From Escallonia rubra (Eukaryota; Streptophyta; Magnoliopsida; Escalloniales; Escalloniaceae), in contig JAVXUO010000253.1 in assembly GCA_033065855.1 (NCBI GenBank), forward strand, positions 186,001 to 250,000: a stretch of 64,000 nucleotides of DNA, read 5' to 3'. A program made the translations under genes and the position numbers. The notes beneath the pieces were generated by a model, which saw nothing but the letters and a program-made list of their open reading frames with translations, made no database searches and was not told the origin of the DNA. This document shows, in pieces, positions 41,801-46,888 of this stretch; within the stretch, counting starts at the first letter, position 1, and the number at the start of each line of letters is the position of its first letter.

Positions 41801-44443
41801 GCGACGGCGACTGGATCTGTCAGCGTCGACTTCGGAATATTGGCGACCAGCTCCGACGATAGCTCCGGCGACAGCTACAAGTCGGTAATGCTCATAATGG
41901 CTTCCGTGAGGTGATAGATAGGTGACGGCCGTAAGGTGAGTGAATGGTTCCTTTCTCATATTAGGGCACAATTTGTTTTTGTAAAAAAAAACCCAAACAT
42001 CCCGAAATTAGTTCCAAAAATTCCAAAGTAACCCCAAACGGTTTGACACTTCTCGACGAAGTGTCCAACACGGTGTCGGAAAATAAAAAAAATTCCGACC
42101 CGATCGGCGGTGTCCGACACGTGTCGGGCGGTGTCCGGAGGGTGTCGGGGTGTCCGTTCGTTTAGGACACCAGACCTCCACCTTGGAGAGGTGTCCGTGC
42201 TTCCTAGCTAACCATCCCACCTCATGACCTCCCTTACCCCACTTCAGAATTAACTACCTCTCTTCCCGTGCATAGCACGGGGTTTTAGCTAGTTTTAGCT
42301 AAAAACGCCATTCTTCTAAACCCCTCTCTGGAGCCTATCTCACTCCCACCCATCACCCCACCTTGCCACCCACTTCCACTGCTGACCACCTACCACCACA
42401 CACCCCCTGCGAGCACACAAGGTATACGCCCAAACTTCCCCCCGCCCCCTCCTCCTATTCCCATCGTCCACCACCATACATATTGCGCGCGCACACACAC
42501 ACCAACACACATAATAAACACACCCACCGCACGCACACACCAAAACACCCAACACACACACAAAAACACAATCATCCATACAAACCTACAAACCCACCAC
42601 AGTTGCCCCGCCCCTCCCCTCCCCCACACATCACCCACTGCACGCACATACAAACACACCCACAACACACAAACCAATGTCCTCCCCACTCCTAAACTAA
42701 ATGAGCATAGAATTCCTCGGTACAGTCATTCGGCAAGTCCCCCCCGTCCCATCGTCTCACTGGCCAACCTTGACCCCGAACAGAAATCCTGGTAAATACC
42801 CAATCCCCGCAGAATTCTCCAAAAGTTGTATTCGATGAAAATTGGATAGGGGTCAAGACGTTGTCGGGCGGATTGAATTACATCGATTAGGGATTTCTTG
42901 AAACCCACCCCCCCCCCCCGATTTCACCTCCCTTCTCAGGTCGGTTCGCTTAGGTGGTCTTCCCAATTCCATTACCTCACACCATCGACCGACATCGACT
43001 CGTTCCAATCTTTAGCCGTTCCTACAAGACCGCTTATTCTGCTCTCCACTCTAAGCATGAGAATAAGCAAGAGCCACAGGTTGGTTTTGAGAGCCGTGTG
43101 ATGGGTGTATACAGTGAACACGCGCACAAACACCCACCTGCCCACACAAACACCCACCCACCACAGTTTGCCCCCCCCCCCAACACACAAAAAAATCCCC
43201 AAATCACCACATACACTCACATGCACAAACAAACACCCACTGCACGCACACGAAACAAAACAAACAAGGTTTCACGCACACATTGCGCACACAAAAATAG
43301 ACCCACGCACGCACACACAGTGTGTATGCGCGGTTGTGGATGTTTGCAAACTTGTGCATTTGTGTGCCCAGTGGGGTAATGGGTGACCTGGATGGTTTGT
43401 GTGTGGTGGTGGATGGTGAGGGCGGCAGGGGTCATTAGCTATTTTCCCCTTCTAAGTAATACCCAATGATGCCACCAGACGTTAAGATGGTGTAAACGCA
43501 CGACAGTTAGCTACAGCAACTCCTGTCACAATTCCTAGTTCTATGAATAAACATTATAGCTCTTAAGAAGGCACAAAGAATGAAGTTCCTCACACCCTTG
43601 AGCGTTATGCATGATATATTGAGGGTTAAGAATTTTTCTATCGGATGATGCACATGGATTTGTCATGCCCACTCTTCTTGCAGATGTTTCTACTGATTTA
43701 TATAGTTATCATTCACATCAAAAGAAACTTTCAGCTTTTGACGATGCTCTTAGTTCCACCCACACAGCAGAACAATATGCCAACCTAGGTGATAAGGAAA
43801 CCACTGCAACAAGCATGCTATGCACTAGAGTAGTCTATTTCTTTCTCAAACCTACAATGAACAATTTACATACAGACAACCTTACTTTTTGTCCTACTTT
43901 GATTTTCAAACAATACCTATCTGATCTAAAATCGAGATCAATTAGATATGTAGATGTCTGAGTTCTAACCTAAATATTTACAAAAGGTCAAAACGAGACA
44001 AAAACAATGAAGCAGAGGGAGTAAATAGATAAGATACACAATACATGGGAAACAGTTCAATAATCTCAAGAATTGCAAATAGATCAGGGATACGTTTACA
44101 ATCAATAAGCAAGAAAATCAAGTGACAAGCATTGCATTAAGCTAAGTGATGAGAGACCAAGGGCACACCAGTACTTAACCATCTTGCAGCCAGAACACTG
44201 CTTGGTGGTCGAATTGCGACACACAACACAGGCGTCGCCAAGTACGTTAACAGCCGGCATCTTTTTGTCGGAATAGTCGCCCGAAGACTCGAAATTGGCG
44301 TCGACGAAGAAGTACTTGGACGCCGTGTTCTTCACCAAGTAGAGCAATCCAAAGGCAATAAGAAAAGCTGTGGTGACGAATTGGAGGAACCAGTTATTAA
44401 GATCCAGAGGGAATCCAGAGACCTTCAGCATCGACAACTCCAC
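3791..44443 (-). CDS. UBP: MYND-finger ubiquitin-specific protease, UBP18/UBP19-like, 11 exons
   Basis: A cysteine protease that removes ubiquitin from proteins (peptidase family C19). Joining 44443-44169, 32295-32172, 32072-31984, 31835-31750, 31644-31482, 31358-31235, 27911-27754, 16927-16843, 9077-8865, 8178-8117 and 5603-3791 gives 3192 nt and 1063 residues with matching phases and GT-AG introns. Domains: hydrophobic anchor about 16-37; MYND finger about 72-109 with its Cys and His ligands present; UCH domain about 138-460 with Cys164 in the Cys box, His420 in GHYICY, and Asp436 in WCRIDD; a CxxC pair at 290/293 and another at 338/341 form the UCH zinc site. The MYND and UCH domains are nearly adjacent, as in plant UBP18/19, whereas UBP15/16 have a long spacer. 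The 604-residue tail is longer than I recall for Arabidopsis UBP18/19 (roughly 630-670 residues in total). No break is seen, so it is probably active. Confidence 0.9.
3985..4945 (-). repeat. Degenerate protein repeats in the UBP tail
   Basis: The module [13 protein letters not shown], or a close variant, begins near residues 680, 760, 853 and 991 (DNA near 4945, 4705, 4425 and 4011). It is usually preceded by TQN-H-EKTE and followed by RGK-E-V-SG-SLPSS, DAA, then SSGAKL-P. Spacing is 80, 93 and 138 residues, so units have gained or lost sequence. The DNA also keeps the pattern, with AGGACTTCACCTGACCATAA or near variants on the plus strand. Confidence 0.8.
5604..6325. other. Intron 10 segment next to exon 11
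   Basis: AT-rich intron sequence with no recognised gene or element. Confidence 0.6.
6326..7081. mobile_element. TIR element in UBP intron 10
   Basis: The left end CAATGATATAGTTCTTACC and the reverse of the right end CAATGGTATAGTTCCCGTC form an inverted pair, each followed by ATTTTATCCCACA. Similarity continues inward. No matching target duplication is evident. The inside is non-coding with a C-rich low-complexity run at about 6476-6560. The superfamily is not settled; Mutator-like is possible. Confidence 0.6.
7082..8116. other. Rest of UBP intron 10
   Basis: Holds a short GA run near 7563-7580. Overlapping minus-strand frames at 7499-7826 have no similarity I recognise. Confidence 0.5.
8117..8178 (-). 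CDS. UBP exon 10: end of UCH domain
   Basis: A 62-bp exon after TTTCAG encoding [20 protein letters not shown], the conserved last strand of the UCH domain. The donor is AGCAG|GTCAGC. Confidence 0.94.
8800..8854. repeat. Compound microsatellite beside a splice donor
   Basis: Plus-strand TGCG repeats run into (TG)n and then (GA)n. On the gene strand this is a CT run then a CA run, starting at intron 9 position +11 after exon 9. Confidence 0.95.
8865..9077 (-). CDS. UBP exon 9: His box
   Basis: Encodes [21 protein letters not shown] through [12 protein letters not shown] and NWCRIDDCK. It carries the general base His420 and Asp436. The donor AAG|GTAATA is followed after ten intron bases by a CT/CA microsatellite. 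Confidence 0.94.
9668..10875 (+). mobile_element. Non-autonomous hAT element, 1208 bp
   Basis: Flanked by a perfect 8-bp target duplication GGTAAAGC at 9660-9667 and 10876-10883. The ends begin CTATGAAGCATGGGTG on the left and, in reverse from the right, CTATCATACATGG and then ACATGGGTG. The subterminal parts are rich in GGGTGCGGGT-type words. The inside keeps the last codons of a hAT transposase. Confidence 0.85.
10343..10483 (+). pseudogene. C-terminal fragment of a hAT transposase
   Basis: The frame reads [18 protein letters not shown] followed by an acidic tail and a stop. This matches the terminal segment of a plant BED-finger hAT transposase family with the [10 protein letters not shown] signature. 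The catalytic core is missing, so the host element cannot mobilise itself. Confidence 0.65.
11048..11639. other. Intron 8 segment, nothing recognised
   Basis: A TGTGACAGCCCTAAC word at about 11579 resembles a gypsy LTR start, but I cannot find the rest of an LTR. Confidence 0.4.
11640..11847. mobile_element. Fragment related to the CTAGGAAGCACGG hAT family
   Basis: Contains several GTGTCGGACAC or GTGTCCGACA words and ends GTGTCTGTGCTTCCTAG, one base different from the right terminus of the complete element at 41248-42207. The left terminus is not seen. Confidence 0.55.
12000..12925 (+). pseudogene. LINE relic: ORF1 and the start of ORF2
   Basis: Broken frames read LSRIVSSRG, then [13 protein letters not shown], then [11 protein letters not shown], which follows the order of plant L1-type ORF1 with its RNA-binding part and zinc-knuckle lead-in. 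The open stretch 12515-12778 would be the ORF1 C-terminus. It is followed by [17 protein letters not shown], like the usual WNVRGLN opening of the endonuclease. Stop codons and frameshifts make it non-functional. It is antisense to the host gene. Confidence 0.6.
12919..13743. mobile_element. TIR element in UBP intron 8
   Basis: The left end TTAATATTGCTTTAGCTCC and the reverse of the right end TTAATACCACTTTAGTCCC are inverted copies, both followed by words like CTCCTATTTTCG further in. The inside is a Pro/His-coding low-complexity stretch. No target duplication was seen. It abuts the LTR that starts at 13745. Confidence 0.6.
13745..15581 (+). mobile_element. 5' LTR of a Ty3/gypsy element, 1.8 kb
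   Basis: Begins TGTGAGATCC and ends GGGGGATGACA, the TGT...ACA type of Tekay-like chromoviruses. It is followed after seven bases by a tRNA primer site and then a gag fragment, which fixes the orientation. No 3' partner was found. Confidence 0.65.
15589..15600 (+). other. Primer-binding site, initiator Met tRNA type
   Basis: TGGCATCAGAGC differs by one base from the usual plant retrotransposon site TGGTATCAGAGC and sits just after the LTR end. Confidence 0.75.
15844..16236 (+). pseudogene. Gypsy gag fragment
   Basis: A 130-codon frame with [20 protein letters not shown], then FFKAMN and [15 protein letters not shown], the order of the plant retrotransposon gag domain. A duplicated KWKMID/KWITAD stretch is inserted near the middle. 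The capsid C-terminus, zinc knuckle and pol are missing. Confidence 0.75.
16166..16461. repeat. Short direct repeat, about 70 bp
   Basis: TTTACCCAAGAAGGTACT and the following CTTCTCTGCATTTCC at about 16166 recur at about 16396, with a diverged tail ending in AGGATGAC in both copies. Confidence 0.6.
16843..16927 (-). CDS. UBP exon 8: isolated 85-bp exon
   Basis: A small exon between two long TE-bearing introns, too short to stand out as an ORF. It begins after CTGCAG and encodes [11 protein letters not shown] and then [11 protein letters not shown], supplying the fourth zinc ligand (Cys341) and the strand before the His box. Both phases match the neighbouring exons. The donor is TTTCAG|GTATGT. 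Confidence 0.92.
17333..17471 (+). mobile_element. TRIM-like solo LTR, 139 bp
   Basis: Begins TGTGATATCCCACATCGG and ends GGTAGTTACA, flanked by ATAGC at 17328-17332 and 17472-17476. The small size, TG...CA ends and 5-bp target duplication fit a solo LTR of a terminal-repeat retrotransposon in miniature. Confidence 0.75.
18242..18615. mobile_element. Stowaway-like MITE, copy 1
   Basis: Ends CTCCCTCCGTCCC on the left and, imperfectly, CCGAGGGAG on the right, flanked by TA on both sides. The inside holds a twice-repeated purine-rich block containing GGCCAGGAGAGAGAAAAT. The same family is at 23958-24326 and 53924-54296. Confidence 0.88.
18726..19147. mobile_element. Tourist-like MITE, second family, copy 1
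   Basis: Inverted ends share CGTTTGGTAACACTT. The inside has TTTTGAGACCACC, then a CCGCCA-rich block, then ACTCAAAATAAAAACTGGG, an order shared with the copy at 39565-39928. The exact boundaries and target duplication are unclear for this copy. Confidence 0.65.
19979..22830 (-). pseudogene. Decayed L1-type LINE in UBP intron 7
   Basis: On the minus strand, from the 5' side: ORF1-like [15 protein letters not shown] near 22450, then near 21620 the reverse transcriptase words [14 protein letters not shown] and SPLLF, then [20 protein letters not shown] and LGCKV at 21240-21355. At 19979-20383 follows the zinc-binding reverse-transcriptase tail ([12 protein letters not shown], then [20 protein letters not shown]). 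The endonuclease and most of the RT are missing, and there are many stops and shifts. It runs on the same strand as the host gene. Confidence 0.72.
22861..23957. other. Intron 7 segment, nothing recognised
   Basis: A 137-codon plus-strand frame (23167-23580) is Leu/Ser/Gln-rich and shows no family signature. I do not call it a gene. Confidence 0.5.
23958..24326. mobile_element. Stowaway-like MITE, copy 2
   Basis: Ends CTCCCTCTGTCCC on the left and GGGACGGAGGGAG on the right, flanked by TA. About 369 bp, with the same internal AGGAGAGAG blocks as the other two copies. Confidence 0.9.
25067..25773. mobile_element. Non-autonomous hAT element, 707 bp
   Basis: A perfect 8-bp target duplication ACACAGAA flanks it at 25059-25066 and 25774-25781. 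The left end CAGTGGTGGACC and the reversed right end CAGGCGAACC are degenerate inverted repeats of the CAGTGGCGGA type. It is AT-rich with no coding potential. Confidence 0.8.
26119..27360. mobile_element. Non-autonomous hAT element, 1242 bp, with GGCGC-rich ends
   Basis: A perfect 8-bp target duplication CCCACAAG lies at 26111-26118 and 27361-27368. Both ends read CAGTGTTATTAAA and then arrays of GGCGC, GCGCC and CCTAGGCG words, which may be transposase-binding sites. The inside has a CT run and a GA run facing each other (about 26803-26853) and a GC-rich block with no credible protein. It lies in intron 7, about 390 bp from exon 7. Confidence 0.92.
27754..27911 (-). CDS. UBP exon 7: first zinc-site CxxC
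   Basis: Encodes [16 protein letters not shown] and [13 protein letters not shown], ending in YKCDG. Cys290, Cys293 and Cys338 are three of the four ligands of the UCH zinc site. The donor is GATGG|GTAATG; a 10.8-kb intron follows. Confidence 0.92.
29265..30880. repeat. Diverged direct repeat of about 245 bp in UBP intron 6
   Basis: Bases 29265-29510 and 30636-30880 are diverged direct copies sharing, for example, CTCCAAGGGTTTAT, CTTCAGGCTAGGCTTA and AGAGAAGCTTGTACAG. About 1.1 kb of unrelated sequence separates them. I see no terminal repeats, so this looks like an old segmental duplication or a dispersed repeat. The rest of intron 6 (27912-31234) holds no recognised gene. Confidence 0.75.
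31235..31358 (-). CDS. UBP exon 6: UCH core
   Basis: Begins after TTATAG and encodes [16 protein letters not shown] through IFGGHLQSQ. The donor is TCTCAG|GTACTT. It is followed by the 3.3-kb intron 6. Confidence 0.92.
31482..31644 (-). CDS. UBP exon 5: UCH core
   Basis: Encodes [14 protein letters not shown], then the conserved QEDAHEFM block that lines the ubiquitin channel. Donor ATGAG|GTTCTT. Confidence 0.93.
31750..31835 (-). CDS. UBP exon 4: catalytic cysteine
   Basis: Begins at a TTTGCAG acceptor. The split codon 163 gives Ser and codon 164 is the catalytic Cys of [12 protein letters not shown]. It ends GAAT before GTGAGT. Confidence 0.93.
31984..32072 (-). CDS. UBP exon 3: start of UCH domain
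   Basis: Encodes [14 protein letters not shown] and then PCGLLNCGN, the first part of the Cys box. The donor is AACAG|GTACAA. Residues 134-162 plus two bases. Confidence 0.92.
32172..32295 (-). CDS. UBP exon 2: second half of MYND finger
   Basis: Begins after TTTGCAG and supplies the C...H...H...C ligands in [17 protein letters not shown], completing the zinc finger started 11.9 kb upstream. It ends Leu-Lys-Lys before GTATGT. Residues 92-133. Confidence 0.9.
33630..34159 (-). repeat. 3' LTR of the chromovirus
   Basis: Shares with the other LTR stretches such as AACCTGTAGCAGCCCA, GTTTCTTTTGGTGCTCATCT and TGTTACAAGAGGGGGTCC. In gene-strand sense it begins TGATGTGACCACAACTTGG, just after a G-rich polypurine-like stretch ACCCGGGGTGAA. 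Confidence 0.75.
34160..37400 (-). pseudogene. Chromovirus pol remnants
   Basis: The order is: a protease-like region about 37390-37080; reverse transcriptase start at 36997-36731 ([20 protein letters not shown]); RNase H at 36108-35839 ([20 protein letters not shown]); integrase at 35107-34886 ([17 protein letters not shown]), with its C-terminal part at 34799-34509; and a chromodomain-like end about 34350-34170 ([11 protein letters not shown]). Stops and frameshifts split every segment. It would once have copied and integrated the element. Confidence 0.8.
37464..38661 (-). pseudogene. Chromovirus gag remnant
   Basis: A likely start MVSARDK lies at 38661. The capsid part at 38311-37943 reads [17 protein letters not shown], then [14 protein letters not shown] and [10 protein letters not shown]. 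The zinc-knuckle region near 37650-37600 is out of frame. Confidence 0.7.
39117..39358. repeat. Three tandem units of about 95 bp in the chromovirus leader
   Basis: Units starting with TGCACAACGG or TGCACGACGG at about 39119, 39212 and 39308 each contain a GCATGGAA-like word, a GTGGAGG or GTAGAG word, and a GGCGGCG word. They lie between the 5' LTR and gag. Confidence 0.65.
39530..40440 (-). repeat. 5' LTR of the chromovirus, with a MITE inside
   Basis: About 550 bp once the nested MITE is removed. In gene-strand sense it begins TGATGGGAACACAACTTGG. The inner boundary is not resolved because I could not find a convincing primer site. Confidence 0.72.
39565..39928. mobile_element. Tourist-like MITE, second family, copy 2
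   Basis: Ends GGCCCTGTTTGACA and, in reverse, GGCTTTGTTTGACA, flanked by TAA at 39562-39564 and 39929-39931. The other LTR has the uninterrupted site GCAACTAAGCTTC, so the insertion point is confirmed within the window. Confidence 0.87.
40926..43449. mobile_element. Mutator-like non-autonomous element, 2.5 kb
   Basis: Inverted ends GGGGAAAATAGCTAATGACC are identical on both sides. Nine-base flanks TTCTACATA and TTCTAAGTA agree at seven positions, fitting a decayed 9-bp target duplication. It contains a poly-C run near 40970, CA-rich low-complexity stretches (42380-42690, 43120-43330) and a nested hAT. No transposase was seen. Confidence 0.75.
41248..42207. mobile_element. Non-autonomous hAT element, 960 bp, nested
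   Basis: Perfect inverted ends CTAGGAAGCACGGACAC and a perfect 8-bp target duplication CTAACCAT (41240-41247 and 42208-42215). The subterminal parts hold repeated GTGTCGGACAC-like words. It lies inside the Mutator-like element and has no transposase. Confidence 0.9.
43450..44168. other. Intron 1 segment next to exon 1
   Basis: AT-rich intron sequence. I see no gene or element in it. Confidence 0.6.
44169..44443 (-). CDS. UBP exon 1: membrane anchor and first half of MYND finger
   Basis: Encodes residues 1-91 plus two bases. After a short N-terminus comes a hydrophobic stretch ([20 protein letters not shown]) that should anchor the protein in a membrane, then a linker and the first MYND pairs CVVC and CSGC. 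The donor TG|GTGTGC completes the next cysteine after splicing. The ATG at 44443 is the first in the open frame; a second Met is codon 5. Confidence 0.88.
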
Positions 44444-44610
44444 GTTTTTGTAGTTTCGTGATTCGACGAAGTTTTTTTCATCGGCGCATTAAGACGCCGC
44501 ATCTGGAGATTTCCATACGAGTGGGAGTTGCGATTGCCCTGTACTCCCTTTTTATCTCTCTTCCTTTCCTCTTTGTTTTCCGTTCAGTTGCCAATAGGAG
44601 GAGATGGCGT
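44444..44610 (-). promoter_or_regulatory. Likely promoter and 5' leader of the UBP gene
   Basis: Upstream of the ATG on the minus strand there is a GAGATAAAAAGGG word (about 44545-44560) that could act as a weak TATA element. An inverted CCAAT word lies near 44591-44595. The start of transcription cannot be placed from sequence alone. Confidence 0.3.
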
Positions 44611-44667
44611 CAGCCTCGTTCTCCTTTCTCGAAGCCAAAGGGTATTTTTTTCAGTTTTCGGTCTTAA

Positions 44668-45131
44668 CCCAAGAAATATATATATATAAATGGTTAAATA
44701 TGCATAAAAAAACAAAGCATAAATATGGTGTCAATTTAAACTGAAAATATGTTCGTTTATCGCAGTTGAAGACCGTGTGTTTTGCATTTCTTATTGATGA
44801 AATGCAAAGCACCTGATTTTGAAAATTACAAATCTTAACCATAAACCAATTTAACAGATTACAAAAATAAAATGTAAATTCATTCTCTTAATTTCTCCAT
44901 TTGCTTTTAATTTCAGCAGACCTTCAAACATTTCTTCAATCTGGAAGCTTACAAAGAATATTTTCAAACATTGAACTGATTACAATTGCGAACATCAAAT
45001 ATAGATTTCTTCTAAAAAAGTCACAAAAAAAGAAATAAAAATATAATTTAATTACATTATTTTGATACCAAAAAAGATAATAATATCACCTCAAACATTA
45101 CTCTTGACTGTATCCACGTGCAACGTACGTG
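44668..45131. other. Intergenic gap, nothing recognised
   Basis: AT-rich sequence upstream of the protease gene with no coding signal. Confidence 0.6.
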
Positions 45132-45138
45132 CTTTATA

Positions 45139-45191
<53 letters not shown>
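45132..45191. repeat. (TA)n microsatellite
   Basis: About 55 bases of nearly pure TA, followed by GAATG. Confidence 0.95.
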
Positions 45192-45194
<3 letters not shown>

Positions 45195-45304
45195 TGATTC
45201 ATTGACTGTACAGGCAACTTTGACTAAATTGCTCGCGCAATCTGACCGTCCATCCTTAATGAGCGAGGACGACCCAGATCTATTTAAAAAAAAATAGTCG
45301 TTCA

Positions 45305-45607
45305 TTACACTGTGTAGCAGACGGGCATTTTGTTCAAAATGTTCCCGCAATCTGGGACAGCGCTCGTCGCACAGTGTAGCGGATGACTTCTTGACCCTGA
45401 CATGTGTTAACCAAAAGTTGTCCGCTATGTAGCGGACGACTTTTGGCTGTCACATGTCACATATGTCCTCTCTCCGTCCGCTATCTGGCGGACGGTGGGG
45501 CAGTTTGTTCTTATCCAACCTCCTACCGTCCGCTACATTATCTAACAAACGGTGAGGCAGTTTATCCTTATCCAACTTAACTCGTTCGCTAGATAATATA
45601 GCGAAGC
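45305..45607. repeat. Array of hairpins with GTCCGCTA arms
   Basis: Inverted repeats follow each other: AAAAGTTGTCCGCTA facing TAGCGGACGACTTTT at 45414-45445, CCGTCCGC facing GCGGACGG at 45474-45495, an imperfect ACCGTCCGC/ACGGT pair near 45526-45554, and TTCGCTA facing TAGCGAA near 45588-45607. Related single arms (GTAGCAGACG, GTAGCGGATG) lie near 45313 and 45377. Spacing is roughly 52-64 bp. It precedes the plant mobile domain relic. Confidence 0.7.
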
Positions 45608-45940
45608 CAAACCCCTAATTTCGTAAGTCTTCATCCTTTTTCCTTCTACATTATCTTCTCATTGGCGCTAATAAGTAAATCTGTGTATAATCTTCCCAAT
45701 AATTCCTTAAATCGTCTAATTAATTATGTAAGTTCACAAACCAATGTTTTATTTGTGTATAATCTTAAGTTCGTGAGTATTGCACATGATTTTGATCATG
45801 TATTATGTATGTATAGATGTGTGTGTGTGTGTGTGACTGTGTGTATATGATGTATTATACATGTGTCAGCATTGACATTTTGCCAATGTTTGATAAAAAC
45901 TTCTGAACTTGATGTATTTGCATAATTTCAGTTGTAAAAA

Positions 45941-46888
45941 ATGGCCTTTAACCCTGGATTAGAAGATCCCTCCATTTTATACGACCAAGCAAACCAAATT
46001 AGTACATCCATTTGGAATGGACAAGTAAGATACTTACTTTTCGTTTATTTTTTTAGTATTATGAACATTCTATACCTTTTGCTCTGCTTAAATACTCTTT
46101 GTCAATTCGTAGGAAAGAGCAACATTTAACACAGTAGGAGTAACCGAACAAGTTAAAGAGTGGAGGTTGAACAAAACACAGAGAAAATTGTTGCGTGGAA
46201 TGGATTTTGGGATTTTTACCTATGCCACTTTTTTCAGCAACTTTACCGGACCTTAATATGTGCCCTAGACCCTTGTTGAACCATGGAGAAGTGAAATAAA
46301 TGAATACGTTTCACTGCTCTCTTGGAGAGATGACAATAACCTTAGAAGATGTAAGGTACATCTTAAGGTCACCCGTGACGGGACGACTGGTTATTTCTAC
46401 TAAGGTTTCCACAACAAATAAAAGAGTTGTTAGGAACTTCTTCGGTTCGATACCCGAGAACAAATTTGGGCACAGTGGAATAAAGTTGAGGTGGTTGGTA
46501 GAAACGTTCAAGGTTTTGCCAGAAGACTGCACGGAGGAGATGCTTATAATGCACACAAAAGCTTTCTGACTGTGCGTGATGGGGGCAATTCTATTCTTAA
46601 TGACGACAAAGAACCCAGTTCACCATAAATATTTAGTTCTGTTGGGTAACCTGCAGGAAGTTGGGGAGTATGCTTGGGGTGCAACCATACTTGCATACTT
46701 GTATCGCGTATTGTACAAGGCAACAAGGCCCGATTGCAAAGCTATATGTGCATGTCTCTCATTGTTGCAGGTATATCATATAACTCATTTTTTGACAATT
46801 TTTTATTAGTCAATGCACAATAAATTTTGACCATACAACCCCAATTTGTCTTTGTTCTCAGGTGTGGTCTTATGAACACTTCAGTGTC
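45941..46888 (+). pseudogene. Plant mobile domain (MAIN-like) pseudogene, cut by a hAT
   Basis: The plant mobile domain is found in MAIN/MAIL proteins and in some transposons. Exon 1 (45941-46024) starts MAFNPGLEDPSILYDQ and ends at a GTAAGA donor. Exon 2 starts at 46113 after TTCGTAG. It has a TAA at 46254 and at least two frameshifts before the best block FHCSLGEMTITLEDVRYIL (46306-46362); then WLVETFKVLP, and LLGNLQEVGEYAWGATILAYL and LLQ, as expected for the domain. A third exon starts about 46862 (VWSYEHFSV) and stops dead at the hAT left end. Upstream is the hairpin array. It is not functional. Confidence 0.72.

Noticed and set aside
42363..43386. Several overlapping His/Thr/Pro-rich and Cys/Val-rich ORFs
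   Set aside because: All are translations of CA-rich simple sequence in the Mutator-like element.
45305..45607. CRISPR-like array of spaced repeats
   Set aside because: The DNA is plant nuclear sequence, the units are imperfect hairpins of varying spacing, and there are no cas genes.
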